This document shows, in pieces, positions 37,412 to 46,591 of a DNA stretch of 64,000 nt. The stretch comes from Limnobacter alexandrii. Lineage in GTDB: Bacteria > Pseudomonadota > Gammaproteobacteria > Burkholderiales > Burkholderiaceae_B. The stretch lies in the NCBI RefSeq assembly GCF_005871185.1, contig NZ_SWKN01000009.1:62001-126000 (forward strand), given 5' to 3'. Within the stretch, counting starts at the first letter, position 1, and each line of letters starts with the position of its first letter. A program made the position numbers and the translations under genes. The notes beneath the pieces are model-generated. The model did not search any database. It had not been told where the DNA came from and worked only from the letters and a program-made list of their open reading frames with translations.

Positions 37412-38976
37412 TTGTTAACCGCCTGGGGCACCAGGCGGCATTCTTCCTCAAATCCGTATTTGCGCGCAAACGGACAATCCAGAACTGGCAAAGCACGTGG
37501 AATTTGATAGTACTTTTCCACAGCCTCACGCAGCACCACATCCCTGAATCGTTGGTAATTGAAATTGCTGCCATCCACAATCGTGAAGGGCACACCCCCA
37601 ATAGTTTGGGTTGTCACTGAAACATCACTGAGATAATCCGTGTAAAGCGCCGGGTCAATCGGCTTGGCTTTGGCGACGATGCGAATGGGTTTACCCTCCA
37701 TTTCACGCCAATCCACAAATGTATCGTCGTTGCGTGCATGGTATTTTCCTGGGCCAAACACGGGAACCACCTTGCCATAATGGTAGGTCATCAAAGCGGC
37801 GGGCGAGTAGGCGATGGTAGTGAGCACCCCATCAGCGGGCATGTCGCGGCGAAGCTCGGCAAGAATTTCAGGCATATGCCGGTGAAAAAGCACATCCTCC
37901 TGGAAATCCTTTTTGGGCCAAACCGACACATCGGCGTGCATCAACAGGCCAAACAACACCAGGTGTGGAATCGACAACACGGCGTTAAAACCGACGTAAC
38001 GCTTCATCCAGACGCCTTGAGTGCACAGCGCCAAAAGTACAAATGCAATGGGCAAAAAACCCAGCACCCAGTGCAGACCCACTGTTTTCTCAAGGGAAAT
38101 TAGCAGAAACAAACCCAGCGGAACCAACAAAGCAAACGCCAGCGCACCATGGCGCAACCACACCCGGCTGCCCTTGAGCAAACTCCACAAAGCCCATGGC
38201 GTAATCAGGTAAAGCATCATACCCAGGTAGGTGAGCACAGTGCCCCAACCCAGCTGGGCGTCGTCGTGCCGGTTCACCAGATTGAACATGATGTTGTTCC
38301 AGCAGTTGTGCAGGTTGTAAGCAATGTTCACGCTGGCAAATGGCAGGACACCAGCAAGCAATAGAAAAAGGTACTTGAAACGCTGTCGCTGAAACAGCAA
38401 ATGAAATCCAAATGCAAAGCCCAACAACACCGCAAAGTATTTCGACAAAAAAGCCAGACCCAAAAAGCAACCAGCGAGAAACATGCCTGCACCAGACTCG
38501 GCACGAATCGCTTTCACATAGGTATAAATGGCAAGCCCCATGAAAAATATCAAGGGCGTATCAGTTGTTACGAACACCGCAAACCAGGACACTGGCATGG
38601 ACAAATAAACCGCACCGGCCAACCAGGCTCTGGATTCCTGATCGCGTGGCAATAATTCGCGCGCAAGAAGCACCACACCGAAAGCAACAACCGTAGTCAA
38701 CAGCATCGTCAAGCTGCGAATAACGATGGGCTCGTTGCCCACATGGCTCAGCGCCCACAGCCACCAACCCACCATGGGCGGATGGTCGTAGTAGCCCCAA
38801 TTCAGGTCGGTCGACCACAAGTGGAAAAAAGCCTCATCACCGGTCATTGGAAAAAACCAGGCCAGCCAAATCTTGATAAAAGCCGTGATCACTACAACCC
38901 AGATAAAAAGGCTTTTTGCAGACTTGAGTGTCAGTTCAGGTGCTCGCTGATTCGACAATGAAAAATGACTAGACAT
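37408..38976 (-). CDS. GT39/ArnT-like membrane glycosyltransferase
   Basis: 522-residue integral membrane protein of the family that uses polyprenyl-phosphate sugars as donors on the periplasmic side (ArnT, protein O-mannosyltransferases). The first periplasmic loop has TGDEAFF (Asp47-Glu48, the catalytic acidic pair of the family) and WGYYDHPPMVGWW (about 60-72). About ten to twelve membrane helices follow and then a soluble C-terminal domain. Acceptor and sugar are unknown. It is last in a unit with the HAD-UbiA gene 14 bases upstream. Its stop overlaps the end of the plus-strand neighbour by four bases. Confidence 0.87.
   Translation of the reverse strand: MSSHFSLSNQRAPELTLKSAKSLFIWVVVITAFIKIWLAWFFPMTGDEAFFHLWSTDLNWGYYDHPPMVGWWLWALSHVGNEPIVIRSLTMLLTTVVAFGVVLLARELLPRDQESRAWLAGAVYLSMPVSWFAVFVTTDTPLIFFMGLAIYTYVKAIRAESGAGMFLAGCFLGLAFLSKYFAVLLGFAFGFHLLFQRQRFKYLFLLLAGVLPFASVNIAYNLHNCWNNIMFNLVNRHDDAQLGWGTVLTYLGMMLYLITPWALWSLLKGSRVWLRHGALAFALLVPLGLFLLISLEKTVGLHWVLGFLPIAFVLLALCTQGVWMKRYVGFNAVLSIPHLVLFGLLMHADVSVWPKKDFQEDVLFHRHMPEILAELRRDMPADGVLTTIAYSPAALMTYHYGKVVPVFGPGKYHARNDDTFVDWREMEGKPIRIVAKAKPIDPALYTDYLSDVSVTTQTIGGVPFTIVDGSNFNYQRFRDVVLREAVEKYYQIPRALPVLDCPFARKYGFEEECRLVPQAVNN
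37419..37438. terminator. Perfect 8-bp stem at a convergent gene end
   Basis: CCGCCTGG (37419-37426), GGCA loop, CCAGGCGG (37431-37438). It lies inside the last codons of the glycosyltransferase gene, just after the stop of the plus-strand gene. Neither side has a proper T run, so it may only slow or partly terminate transcription from either direction. Confidence 0.35.
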
Positions 38977-38990
38977 GTATGTTGGGTAAC

Positions 38991-40403
38991 TCAGGAAGCC
39001 AAATACACGAGCACACCGACTGAGAACAGAAAGCCCCAGCTGATGCGATCATGAATGGCGAAATGCACGGGATCATCAATCATTTCCTTGCGGGAAGTCA
39101 TGATCCAGATTCGCATCAACCAATACAAAAACAAAGGGCAAATACCCCACAAGAACTCGGGTGTGCGGTAAAGCATGGTGCCGTTTTGACTGTCGACGTA
39201 CAAGGCCAACACCAACACAGCGACAAACCCACTGGAAATGCCCATGGACACGAGGTAACTCAGATCGCTCATGCGGTAACCGCGTCCCTGTGGCTGGGTG
39301 CCTTCAAGCTGCAAGAACTCAAGCTCAGCGCAACGCTTCACCAAAGCCAGGCTTAAGAACACGAACAGGGAAATCGCCAACAACCAGCTAGACAAATCAA
39401 GATCTGCTCCCACGCCACCTGCAATCACCCGAACCGTGTAGAGCATGGCCAAAAGCAGAACATCAACGAACGCCGTTCTTTTGAATACAAAGGTATATAG
39501 CAGGGTAACAAGGGTGTAAATGACCAACACCAGCGTGAACTGCCAGCCCACGGCGAACCAGGACACCGCAAAACCGCCAATGCCCAGCAGTTTCATAAAG
39601 AGGAAAGCTTTGCTGATCCCAAGCGCTCCGCTGGCCATGGGGCGATGACGTTTGCGGGGGTGTTGCCGGTCCGCATTCAGATCCATCAGGTCGTTCCAGA
39701 TGTAGGTGGCCGATGCCACCAAACCGAAGGCCAGAAATCCCCACAACATGGTTACCCACAACACCGGGTCTGCCTCGTGCGAGGCTATCAATGGCAAAAA
39801 CAGCAAACCATTTTTTGCCCACTGCTGCAAGCGTATGGCTTTCAACCACACTTTCAGCCCGGTTTGCCGGGTATCAAGTCGGTTAAGCTCAACCCCAGCG
39901 GCAGTTGCCAAACTGCGCGTACGCAAAGAGGTATTGACCCCAAAGGCCACCGCCGCCTGTTTCCAGACTGGTATATCCACAGTGGAATCGCCAAAGTACA
40001 TGAATGGTTTGCCCTGGCTGTCAGTTTCAATGGCTTTCAGCTTTTGCAAACCTTTCAAGTTGGAATCGTCACTTGCAATCACTCGGTCAAACAAGCCAAG
40101 CCGCACAGCAACCTTTTGAACGTCACGCCTCACAGACGCGCTGGCCAAGACCAGTTCATGCCCAGCCGATTTCAATTGGTTCAAACGCTCAAGAACCATG
40201 GCATCGATCGGCAGGTGGTCCAGCATGGGGTCTATTCGCCTGGCGACCTCGGTTTTAAATACCCATGCACCCTGAATGGCCCACAACAACATCGGAAACA
40301 CATAAAAAACGTTCTGCTTGAGCAGCAACAAACAGCTCTCAAGCAGTACGTCCGACGGGCTTAATGTGCCATCCAGATCGACATAAACAATGGGCTTGCT
40401 CAT
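38991..40403 (-). CDS. HAD phosphatase-UbiA prenyltransferase fusion (DPPR-synthase-like)
   Basis: 470 residues. The N-terminal half is a HAD phosphatase (VYVDLDGTLSP, Asp9/Asp11; SASVRRDV; YFGDSTVDIPVW at about 135-146). The C-terminal half is a UbiA-type membrane domain with NDLMDLNADRQHPRKRHRP (236-254). The HPxKxxRP extension after the Asp motif resembles decaprenyl-phosphate phosphoribosyltransferase. By analogy, the UbiA domain would attach phosphoribose to polyprenyl phosphate and the HAD domain would remove the 5-phosphate, giving a polyprenyl-phosphoryl-pentose donor. The downstream GT39 enzyme uses such donors. The start overlaps the TetR gene by four bases. Confidence 0.85.
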   Translation of the reverse strand: MSKPIVYVDLDGTLSPSDVLLESCLLLLKQNVFYVFPMLLWAIQGAWVFKTEVARRIDPMLDHLPIDAMVLERLNQLKSAGHELVLASASVRRDVQKVAVRLGLFDRVIASDDSNLKGLQKLKAIETDSQGKPFMYFGDSTVDIPVWKQAAVAFGVNTSLRTRSLATAAGVELNRLDTRQTGLKVWLKAIRLQQWAKNGLLFLPLIASHEADPVLWVTMLWGFLAFGLVASATYIWNDLMDLNADRQHPRKRHRPMASGALGISKAFLFMKLLGIGGFAVSWFAVGWQFTLVLVIYTLVTLLYTFVFKRTAFVDVLLLAMLYTVRVIAGGVGADLDLSSWLLAISLFVFLSLALVKRCAELEFLQLEGTQPQGRGYRMSDLSYLVSMGISSGFVAVLVLALYVDSQNGTMLYRTPEFLWGICPLFLYWLMRIWIMTSRKEMIDDPVHFAIHDRISWGFLFSVGVLVYLAS

Positions 40404-41101
40404 TTCGGTTTGGACAAACCACTCAACAAAGACTGAGTGGGCTCCTCTTCCCAGTGGGCAGCACCCAGAAACACCATCACAATTTGCTTCACAAAATTGT
40501 CGAGCATTTCTTTCTCAATTTGAGGCTGATCTGCCCTTGCGTCCAGGAAATCCGTGGCCGAGTTCATCATCAAGGTGACCACCAAACTGCAAATCAGGGT
40601 CAGTGTGTGCGTGGACAGTCCAGGAAAGATATTCAGCAAGCGAAGGTCGCTGGCCATTTCATTGGTGAAATGCGCGATTTCATTTCGAATGGCGTTGCGC
40701 AGCGATTGCGAACCACCTGATCTTTCCGAACTGATAAAACGCCATTCAAGGTGATGCTGTTTCAAATAGGTGACAAACACACTCACCGAATGCCGGATCA
40801 TGTCCTCACCGGGCAAACTGGCCTGACGAGCCTCTCGCAACAAACGCCTCAGTGTAATACCGCCCTCTTCGACCAAGGCCAGTCCTAATTCATCGGTGGT
40901 TTTGAAGTGACGATAAAAGGCGGTCGGCACCACACCGGCCTCCCGGGTAATTTCCCGAATGCCCAGTGCCGTAAAACTGCTGCCGTTGCCAACAAGGGTG
41001 AGCGCAGCCTGCATCAAATTTTGACGCGTTTGTTCTTTGCGTCGAACCCGGGCCTGTGTTTCATCAACCGGCTTGGTCGCGGCGCTTGATCTTGTTCTCA
41101 T
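40400..41101 (-). CDS. TetR-family regulator, FabR-like
   Basis: 233 residues with an N-terminal basic tail and the TetR helix-turn-helix LGIREITREAGVVPTAFYRHFKTTDELGLALV (about 46-77). The sequence after the HTH (DELGLALVEEGG, LLREAR) resembles FabR/DesT-type regulators of unsaturated fatty acid synthesis. Overlap with the HAD-UbiA gene (ATGA) puts it first in a three-gene unit, so autoregulation and control of the glycosylation genes is likely. Whether the ligand is an acyl-CoA, as in FabR, is unknown. Confidence 0.87.
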   Translation of the reverse strand: MRTRSSAATKPVDETQARVRRKEQTRQNLMQAALTLVGNGSSFTALGIREITREAGVVPTAFYRHFKTTDELGLALVEEGGITLRRLLREARQASLPGEDMIRHSVSVFVTYLKQHHLEWRFISSERSGGSQSLRNAIRNEIAHFTNEMASDLRLLNIFPGLSTHTLTLICSLVVTLMMNSATDFLDARADQPQIEKEMLDNFVKQIVMVFLGAAHWEEEPTQSLLSGLSKPK

Positions 41102-41419
41102 GGTTTTTGCTCGAGCCTAGTCTGGATTAGTCAACTTCCTGACCTACCCATATATTGTAATGAAAAGCAGGCCTTTCACGACCAAACAAGCCGCAAGCCA
41201 GTGAAATAGGACTTACCGACGGTGAAAAGAACCAACAGAGCCGAAGCATTTCGGGAATTATTACTGCAATTACGGGTTTTGCGTATTGACTGCATGAACC
41301 CGAGAAGATTTACTCCCCCTAAAGAGGGTTGGAAAAAGGTGTTAATCCATTAAAGATGTTTACATGCTCACATTTAGTGACACCTTTTCAACTAGCTTTT
41401 CCTCGGGAGGAGACATTCA
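41102..41419. promoter_or_regulatory. Divergent intergenic region, tetR-like gene and response regulator
   Basis: 318 bases. The plus-strand end has a strong GGGAGGAG (41405-41412) before the response-regulator ATG. TATATTGTAA (41151-41160) near the tetR start could be a promoter element. No convincing small gene, repeat or tRNA is seen in the remainder. Confidence 0.5.
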
Positions 41420-42037
41420 ATGCCATCGAACCAAATTCTGGTCATCGAAGATCATCCACTGTTCGCAACAGGCATCAAAGACCTGGTCGAGTTCGTGGCA
41501 ACCAATGCAGACATTCTCTGCGCGTCCAGTATCGCGCATGCCAAAGAGCTGTGTACCAACAACTCACCTGCGCTTATCATCACCGACCTGCGCCTGCCCG
41601 ACTGCCAGGGACAGGAGGTAATTGACACACTGGCCTTGATCAGTGCAAACTTGCCAATGCTGATCATGAGTGGCGACGATGCTCTGCTTTACTCGGTCAT
41701 ACCGAACCAACACTCCCCATCCTGGAAACTGTCCAAATCAGAGGGATTCGAGCAAACCTCCGCGGTCTTGCTAGAGGCACTCACCCGCGCGGGCGTTCAA
41801 GTTCAGTGGCGCCCCAACGCCCTTTCCAACCGTCAAACCAACGGGGAACACATCACTGGGCGACTCGGTCAAAACAACGGCATTCAACTGACGCATAAGC
41901 AGCAACAAGTGATGCACTTTTTGGCGTCAGGTCTTTCCAACAAGGAAATTGCCCGCAAATTAGACTTGTCTCCTGAAACCATCAAGACACATTTGCGCGA
42001 AATTTTCACTCGCATGAATGTTAAAAACCGAACCTAG
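41420..42037 (+). CDS. LuxR/NarL-type response regulator, ending at an in-frame TAG
   Basis: 205 residues. The receiver domain has the acidic pocket IEDH (10-12), phospho-acceptor Asp56 in IITDLRLPD, LIMSGDD, and a conserved Lys in SWKLSKSEGF. The C-terminal LuxR HTH is LTHKQQQVMHFLASGLSNKE IARKLDLSPETIKTHLREIF followed by TRMNVKNRT, then TAG. In this family NRT is followed by Gln-Ala-Val. The bases after the TAG read in the same frame as AVSLYRKIPRLNASAIA up to TAA at 42089-42091. The gene thus looks like a 223-codon gene with one CAG-to-TAG change that removes the last dimerisation helix. The sensor kinase follows. Confidence 0.88.
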   Translation: MPSNQILVIEDHPLFATGIKDLVEFVATNADILCASSIAHAKELCTNNSPALIITDLRLPDCQGQEVIDTLALISANLPMLIMSGDDALLYSVIPNQHSPSWKLSKSEGFEQTSAVLLEALTRAGVQVQWRPNALSNRQTNGEHITGRLGQNNGIQLTHKQQQVMHFLASGLSNKEIARKLDLSPETIKTHLREIFTRMNVKNRT

Positions 42038-42091
42038 GCCGTTAGTCTTTATCGTAAGATTCCTCGACTTAACGCGTCGGCCATCGCATAA
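42038..42091 (+). pseudogene. Detached 3' end of the response-regulator gene beyond the TAG
   Basis: Seventeen sense codons plus TAA in the same frame as the response regulator, giving the expected final helix (AVSLYRKI...). Restoring Gln at the TAG would reconnect it. Translation would need amber readthrough, or the TAG may be a recent mutation or sequencing error. Confidence 0.6.
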
Positions 42092-42134
42092 AACCAAGCG
42101 CTGGCGAAATGCTGGCGAGCAGCATAATTATAAA

Positions 42135-43940
42135 ATGACAGACAGTTCACTCTCAGGGCTCGCAATATTGCTGGGTATCGCCTTATACCCGTTTTTTGCA
42201 AATCACCTTCCCAATCAACGGCAAAATGCAGCTGCCGTGATTGGCGTGGTGGTGTTGGGCTTCCTGGTTCTCGGACACGAAACTTTTCCGGAATTGAGTC
42301 ACGGATCCGCCTCACACACCGGCTTACAATTTATTTCATTTCTCTTTTTCGGTTGTGCTTTTCTAGGGAGAAAACGGGGCGTTGTCGCAGCAGAACGATC
42401 GGCCCTGGTGCCTTTTGCCATCGCTTGTATCTGCGCAATCGCCGACATGTTCATCGAATCCGGCTTGGCATACACCCTATTTATAGGCGTTCAAGCTGCG
42501 TGCTTGATGGCCATTACCAAAACATACAGTAATCTGCCCAAAGTAACCTTGATCAAAGCCGTTTATTTTGGGCTGTTGTACTGCACAGTCAATGGCCTTT
42601 ATCATGCCGCAACCGCGGGTGACATGACACCGATAGTCGAGCTATCCACAGTTAAAGCTTTGTTCTACATCCTGCTCGGAACCTGTGTTTTTCACATGGT
42701 ATTTCAGGATTTTTCACGAACCCGGACCAGAAAAGGTTTGGATGGACAAACCAAACTTGACCAAGACATCATGAAACTGGCGTTTCGAGGCCGAAGAATC
42801 TTGAAAGATTTCCGTCACGATTTACGCCAACCGATCAGCACCTTGGGAATACTCGCCAGCGTGGGCAAGGCCATCTCCAAAGATCCCGAAGTAACGGCAC
42901 GCTACCAGCACATTCAGACTGCTCAGAAAGCCCTGAAAAACATGCTCGAGGATTTTTTCGATCAACTGGGCAATGCGATCAGGTACCCTCAAGACGATCA
43001 CTCGATGCCCCTGGCTCCAGTTGCAGTGCATGATATTCTCGGCCCGCTTGTTGACGAATATCGAATGCTGGCGGACGGAAAAAAGCTTCAAATCCGTTAT
43101 TTACCCAGTGAAATCAGTGTAATGAGTAACCGGGAAGCATTGTCAAAGATACTTCGCAATGGACTGGACAATGCCATCAAATACACCAACAAAGGTGGTG
43201 TAGTCGTTGGTTTACGCAAACGAAAGGGTCGCGTGTGCATTCAAATTGCAGACACCGGCTCTGGTGTTGAAAATGACAAGGTAGCCAGCCACAACAAGGG
43301 TTGGGGGCACGGCTCCAACATCGTGCGAGACTTGAGCGAACAGATCCTCGCAAAAACTGAGTGTCGCAATCGATATTACAACGGCAAACTGGCAGGCTCC
43401 GTATTTGAGGTTGTATTGCCGGAAGAGACGGAAATCAGCCATCGCAGCAAACGACCAGCTTTCACCAGTCAAATGACATTTGAGGCACAAGTGATGGCCA
43501 TGAACAATGATCACTTGCTCGAAATTCAGCGCAAGTTGCCAGTTCAGGGTTTTGACAAAGTGGGGTTCACACTCAGTGGCGCCTACCGGGCCTACCTCAA
43601 CGCGCTGCGCAAAGGCATGGCCTCGGTCTATATTCTTTATGCCGGAGATCCCTCACAAAAAACGCCTGCCATTGAACAGTTGAAACTGCTTGGCTCTTTG
43701 CTGGACTACGAACCTTGCTGCATTCTGATTTACGAGGCGAGCCAAGAAAGCAATCCTCACATCGAATTTGCTCGTGAAATGATACGAATTCCATTAATTT
43801 CAGGGCAGACAGAGGCGAGCCTGAGTGTCATTTCTGAACTTTTCCCACCAAGGGAAAAAACATTGATTCCAACCACCGACGCCGATTTGAACACCCAAAA
43901 CAAAAACGAAAATATCAGCAAGTCAATGTTGACCAACTAA
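42135..43940 (+). CDS. Multi-pass hybrid sensor histidine kinase with degenerate receiver-like tail
   Basis: 601 residues from ATG 42135; the frame is open further upstream but overlaps the response-regulator end. About seven N-terminal membrane helices (1-190) form the sensor. The kinase core has the H-box FRHDLRQPIS (His228), N-box ILRNGLDNAIKY (about 340-351), and ADTGSG G1 box (about 372-377). The G2 region GWGHGSNIV is short. Residues 441-601 look like a receiver fold (VMAMNNDHLLEIQRKL, then VYILYAGDP), but the acidic pocket is Asn-Asn-Asp and the usual phospho-acceptor position lacks a clear Asp, so it may be a pseudo-receiver. Partner of the response regulator just upstream. Stimulus unknown. 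Confidence 0.87.
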   Translation: MTDSSLSGLAILLGIALYPFFANHLPNQRQNAAAVIGVVVLGFLVLGHETFPELSHGSASHTGLQFISFLFFGCAFLGRKRGVVAAERSALVPFAIACICAIADMFIESGLAYTLFIGVQAACLMAITKTYSNLPKVTLIKAVYFGLLYCTVNGLYHAATAGDMTPIVELSTVKALFYILLGTCVFHMVFQDFSRTRTRKGLDGQTKLDQDIMKLAFRGRRILKDFRHDLRQPISTLGILASVGKAISKDPEVTARYQHIQTAQKALKNMLEDFFDQLGNAIRYPQDDHSMPLAPVAVHDILGPLVDEYRMLADGKKLQIRYLPSEISVMSNREALSKILRNGLDNAIKYTNKGGVVVGLRKRKGRVCIQIADTGSGVENDKVASHNKGWGHGSNIVRDLSEQILAKTECRNRYYNGKLAGSVFEVVLPEETEISHRSKRPAFTSQMTFEAQVMAMNNDHLLEIQRKLPVQGFDKVGFTLSGAYRAYLNALRKGMASVYILYAGDPSQKTPAIEQLKLLGSLLDYEPCCILIYEASQESNPHIEFAREMIRIPLISGQTEASLSVISELFPPREKTLIPTTDADLNTQNKNENISKSMLTN

Positions 43941-43952
43941 GCAACGCTTGTT

Positions 43953-45071
43953 TCACAACGCCCGGTGTAATGCACCCAATATTGCAGGCCTGCCCGCGCC
44001 AGTCACCGATGGACTATTACCCGCCACACCAAGCAGATATTGAGCAGCCAGCCAAGAAAATGCAGCGGCCTCCACGGCCTGCGCAGGCAGCCCGAGATTT
44101 TCGATCGGCAGAATGTCGGCAGGCGAGCATTCGCAGCGTAGCTGATTGATCAATGTGCTGTTTTTTGCACCACCACCGCATACATAAACCTGCTCAACCA
44201 ACACCGGCAAACACGATTTGACAGCCCTGACAGCCAAGGCAAGCAGGGTTGCCATGACGTCTTCTGAAGAAAGATTGTCTGAGTCCGCGAGGCATTGATC
44301 AAACCACTGCACATTAAAATCATCACGGCCGGTGCTCTTTGGCCATGGTTGATGAAAGAAAGGATGCGTCCAAAAACGTTCGAGCAGGGTATCGTCGGGG
44401 CTACCCATGGCAGCGATTTCGCCATCACTGTCCATCGACAAACCGAAAGCACGCTGGGCCCACAAATCCATCAAGCAGTTGGCTGGCCCGCAGTCACCCC
44501 CGGCCAAAGGCTGCCCCTGCCCATTAAGCACCGTCAGGTTTGAAAAACCGCCCAGGTTCAATACTGCGGTTTGATCGTAAACGCCCTTGCCGTTCAACCA
44601 CGCCTGATGAAAAGCAGGAACCAAGGGAGCGCCCTGCCCGCCCAAAGCGATATCTTTGGAGCGAAAATCATTGACCACATCAATACCGGTTCGGGTGGCG
44701 AGCAAAGCGCCATCCAGCATTTGATAGGTATAGCCCAGGTCGGGCCTGTGCCTGAGCGTTTGACCATGCGCGCCCAGTACCTGAACATCAGTCGACTCAA
44801 GCCCCAAGAAAGACAGCAGGTCACCGACTGTGCTGGCATAGACTTCAGTCAACCCTTTTCGGGCCTCTAACAAAATGGCGATCGGGTCAGCACCAAGGGG
44901 AAAACGGGGTGGAATTTCTTGCAGGGACAGCAAAGTTTGCTTCAGATCAGGCGGAAACTCAGTGCTTCGAACACCAAGAAACCGCATTTCCTGAGTTTTT
45001 GCATCAATTTGAACCGCGGCCACGTCGACACCATCTGTGCTGGTACCCGACATGGCCCCCAAAGCAATCAT
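43953..45071 (-). CDS. anmK: Anhydro-N-acetylmuramic acid kinase
   Basis: Cytoplasmic kinase of peptidoglycan recycling that converts 1,6-anhydro-MurNAc to MurNAc-6-phosphate. 372 residues with the family start MIALGAMSGTSTDGVDVAAV, LGAHGQTLRHRP (about 110-121), LNLGGFSNLTVL (about 171-182), GDCGPANCLMDLWAQ and YVCGGGAKN. Separated by three bases from the M23 peptidase gene upstream, so co-transcribed; both act on the cell wall. Confidence 0.96.
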   Translation of the reverse strand: MIALGAMSGTSTDGVDVAAVQIDAKTQEMRFLGVRSTEFPPDLKQTLLSLQEIPPRFPLGADPIAILLEARKGLTEVYASTVGDLLSFLGLESTDVQVLGAHGQTLRHRPDLGYTYQMLDGALLATRTGIDVVNDFRSKDIALGGQGAPLVPAFHQAWLNGKGVYDQTAVLNLGGFSNLTVLNGQGQPLAGGDCGPANCLMDLWAQRAFGLSMDSDGEIAAMGSPDDTLLERFWTHPFFHQPWPKSTGRDDFNVQWFDQCLADSDNLSSEDVMATLLALAVRAVKSCLPVLVEQVYVCGGGAKNSTLINQLRCECSPADILPIENLGLPAQAVEAAAFSWLAAQYLLGVAGNSPSVTGAGRPAILGALHRAL

Positions 45072-45074
45072 GGA

Positions 45075-46484
45075 TTACTGGGCACGGGCCAAACGTTGGG
45101 CTGTAGCCAGCTCCATGCGGCGATCCAGCGCCAGTTGAACGCGTTTGAATTCGCTAAATGAACTGCGATCCAGTGGTTCAGCTTGGGCCACAGTAATGCT
45201 GAGGGGATTTTTCGGCACGCGATTTACACGGAACTCGTAGTGCAAGTGCGGTCCAGTCGCCCATCCGGTTGCGCCAACGTAACCAATAACGTCACCCTGC
45301 TCAACCTTCTGCCCCACTTTTACACCTTTGCCAAAACGGGAAAGGTGGGCGTATGCAGTGCTGTAACCACTGTGGTGTTGAATTTCAACGAAATTGCCAT
45401 AGCCGTTTTGCCAGCCAGAGAATTTGACCGTGCCACTGGCTGTCGCCATGATCGGAGTACCAGTGGGCGCTGCGTAATCTACGCCGTTGTGCGCTTTCCA
45501 GCGCTTTTGGATGGGGTGAAAACGGCGAGGCGTAAAGCCAGACGAAATTCGGGAGAAAGCCAAGGGTGAGCGGAGAAAAGACTTCTTCAGGCTGCGGCCT
45601 TCTTCGTTGTAATAACCTGCGTTGCGGTTGCCACTTGGCGCAAACCAATACGCCTTGAACGGCTTGTTGTTGTTCACAAACTCAACGGCCAGCACGCGCC
45701 CGGAGCGCGCAGAGCGACCTTCAAGGGTCAGGTCTTCGTATACCACTTTGAACTCATCGCCCTTGCGCAGCTCACGGTGGAAATCGATGTCGGAGCCAAA
45801 AATTTCAGTGAGCTGAATTGCCACTGAATCGGGCATTCCGGCCTTGTCCGCCGCAGCAAACAATGACGACTCAATACGCCCGGAACGAAACACGATTTGT
45901 TTTTCGAAATTAACGGATTCCAGACTTGCCGAGAATTGACCATTCACCTTCCGGATCAGGATTGATTCCTGGCTGTCTTCATCAATACCGCTTTTGTAGC
46001 GGAGCCATTGCAAATCACCATCCGCAGTTTGCTGAACCGTCAACACCCGACCCGCGCGCAAATTAACCAGATTACGCGCTGTTTTGTCCTGTGCCATGAA
46101 AGAAGCCAGACCAGTTGTACTGACACCCATGCGTTCCAGCAAGCCAACGAGGGTATCGCCACGGCGAATTCGCTCTTCGGCCACCAAAGGATCGAAGGTA
46201 TACACGCCCTGATCGGCCAAATTCAACTCGACCGCCTCAACAACCACTTCGGAGTTCAACAGGGCGGAATCAACCGGAGAATTTTGAACAGAGCCTGCGA
46301 TTGCAACCACTGCACCAAGAACAGGGAATGAAAAAAACCCTACAATGACCCACTTTCTGTGATTGTGAGATTGGGGAAGCGCGGCGTCGGCATACTGCCA
46401 CCCCGACTGAATAAAGCGCTTGGTAAGAGAAAAGCCCTGTCCCCACGCGGCGATTGCTCGCTCTAAGAAATTCTGAAGCATCAT
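45075..46484 (-). CDS. M23-family murein endopeptidase (MepM-like)
   Basis: 469 residues: an N-terminal membrane anchor ([20 protein letters not shown], about 44-63), an OapA/LysM-like domain ([19 protein letters not shown], about 106-124), a second beta domain, and the LytM zinc peptidase with [14 protein letters not shown] (His and Asp of HxxxD), and GPHLHYEFR (HxH) at about 405-413. It would cut peptide crosslinks in the periplasm. Coupled to anmK. Upstream, the divergent tyrS gene starts about 110 bases away. Confidence 0.92.
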   Translation of the reverse strand: MMLQNFLERAIAAWGQGFSLTKRFIQSGWQYADAALPQSHNHRKWVIVGFFSFPVLGAVVAIAGSVQNSPVDSALLNSEVVVEAVELNLADQGVYTFDPLVAEERIRRGDTLVGLLERMGVSTTGLASFMAQDKTARNLVNLRAGRVLTVQQTADGDLQWLRYKSGIDEDSQESILIRKVNGQFSASLESVNFEKQIVFRSGRIESSLFAAADKAGMPDSVAIQLTEIFGSDIDFHRELRKGDEFKVVYEDLTLEGRSARSGRVLAVEFVNNNKPFKAYWFAPSGNRNAGYYNEEGRSLKKSFLRSPLAFSRISSGFTPRRFHPIQKRWKAHNGVDYAAPTGTPIMATASGTVKFSGWQNGYGNFVEIQHHSGYSTAYAHLSRFGKGVKVGQKVEQGDVIGYVGATGWATGPHLHYEFRVNRVPKNPLSITVAQAEPLDRSSFSEFKRVQLALDRRMELATAQRLARAQ

Positions 46485-46591
46485 GTTTTAGTTTTAGAGG
46501 TGTGAAAGTTCACGAGCCGATCGCCCACAATCAGCTTTATTTTCAAAAATACAACACTGAAGTTTGCCAGAGTGTAACAAAGGATTGCCAA

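Noticed and set aside
38970-40403. Reading the HAD-UbiA gene as two frameshifted genes
   Set aside because: The frame is uninterrupted and both domains have intact motifs; HAD-UbiA fusions are a known architecture.
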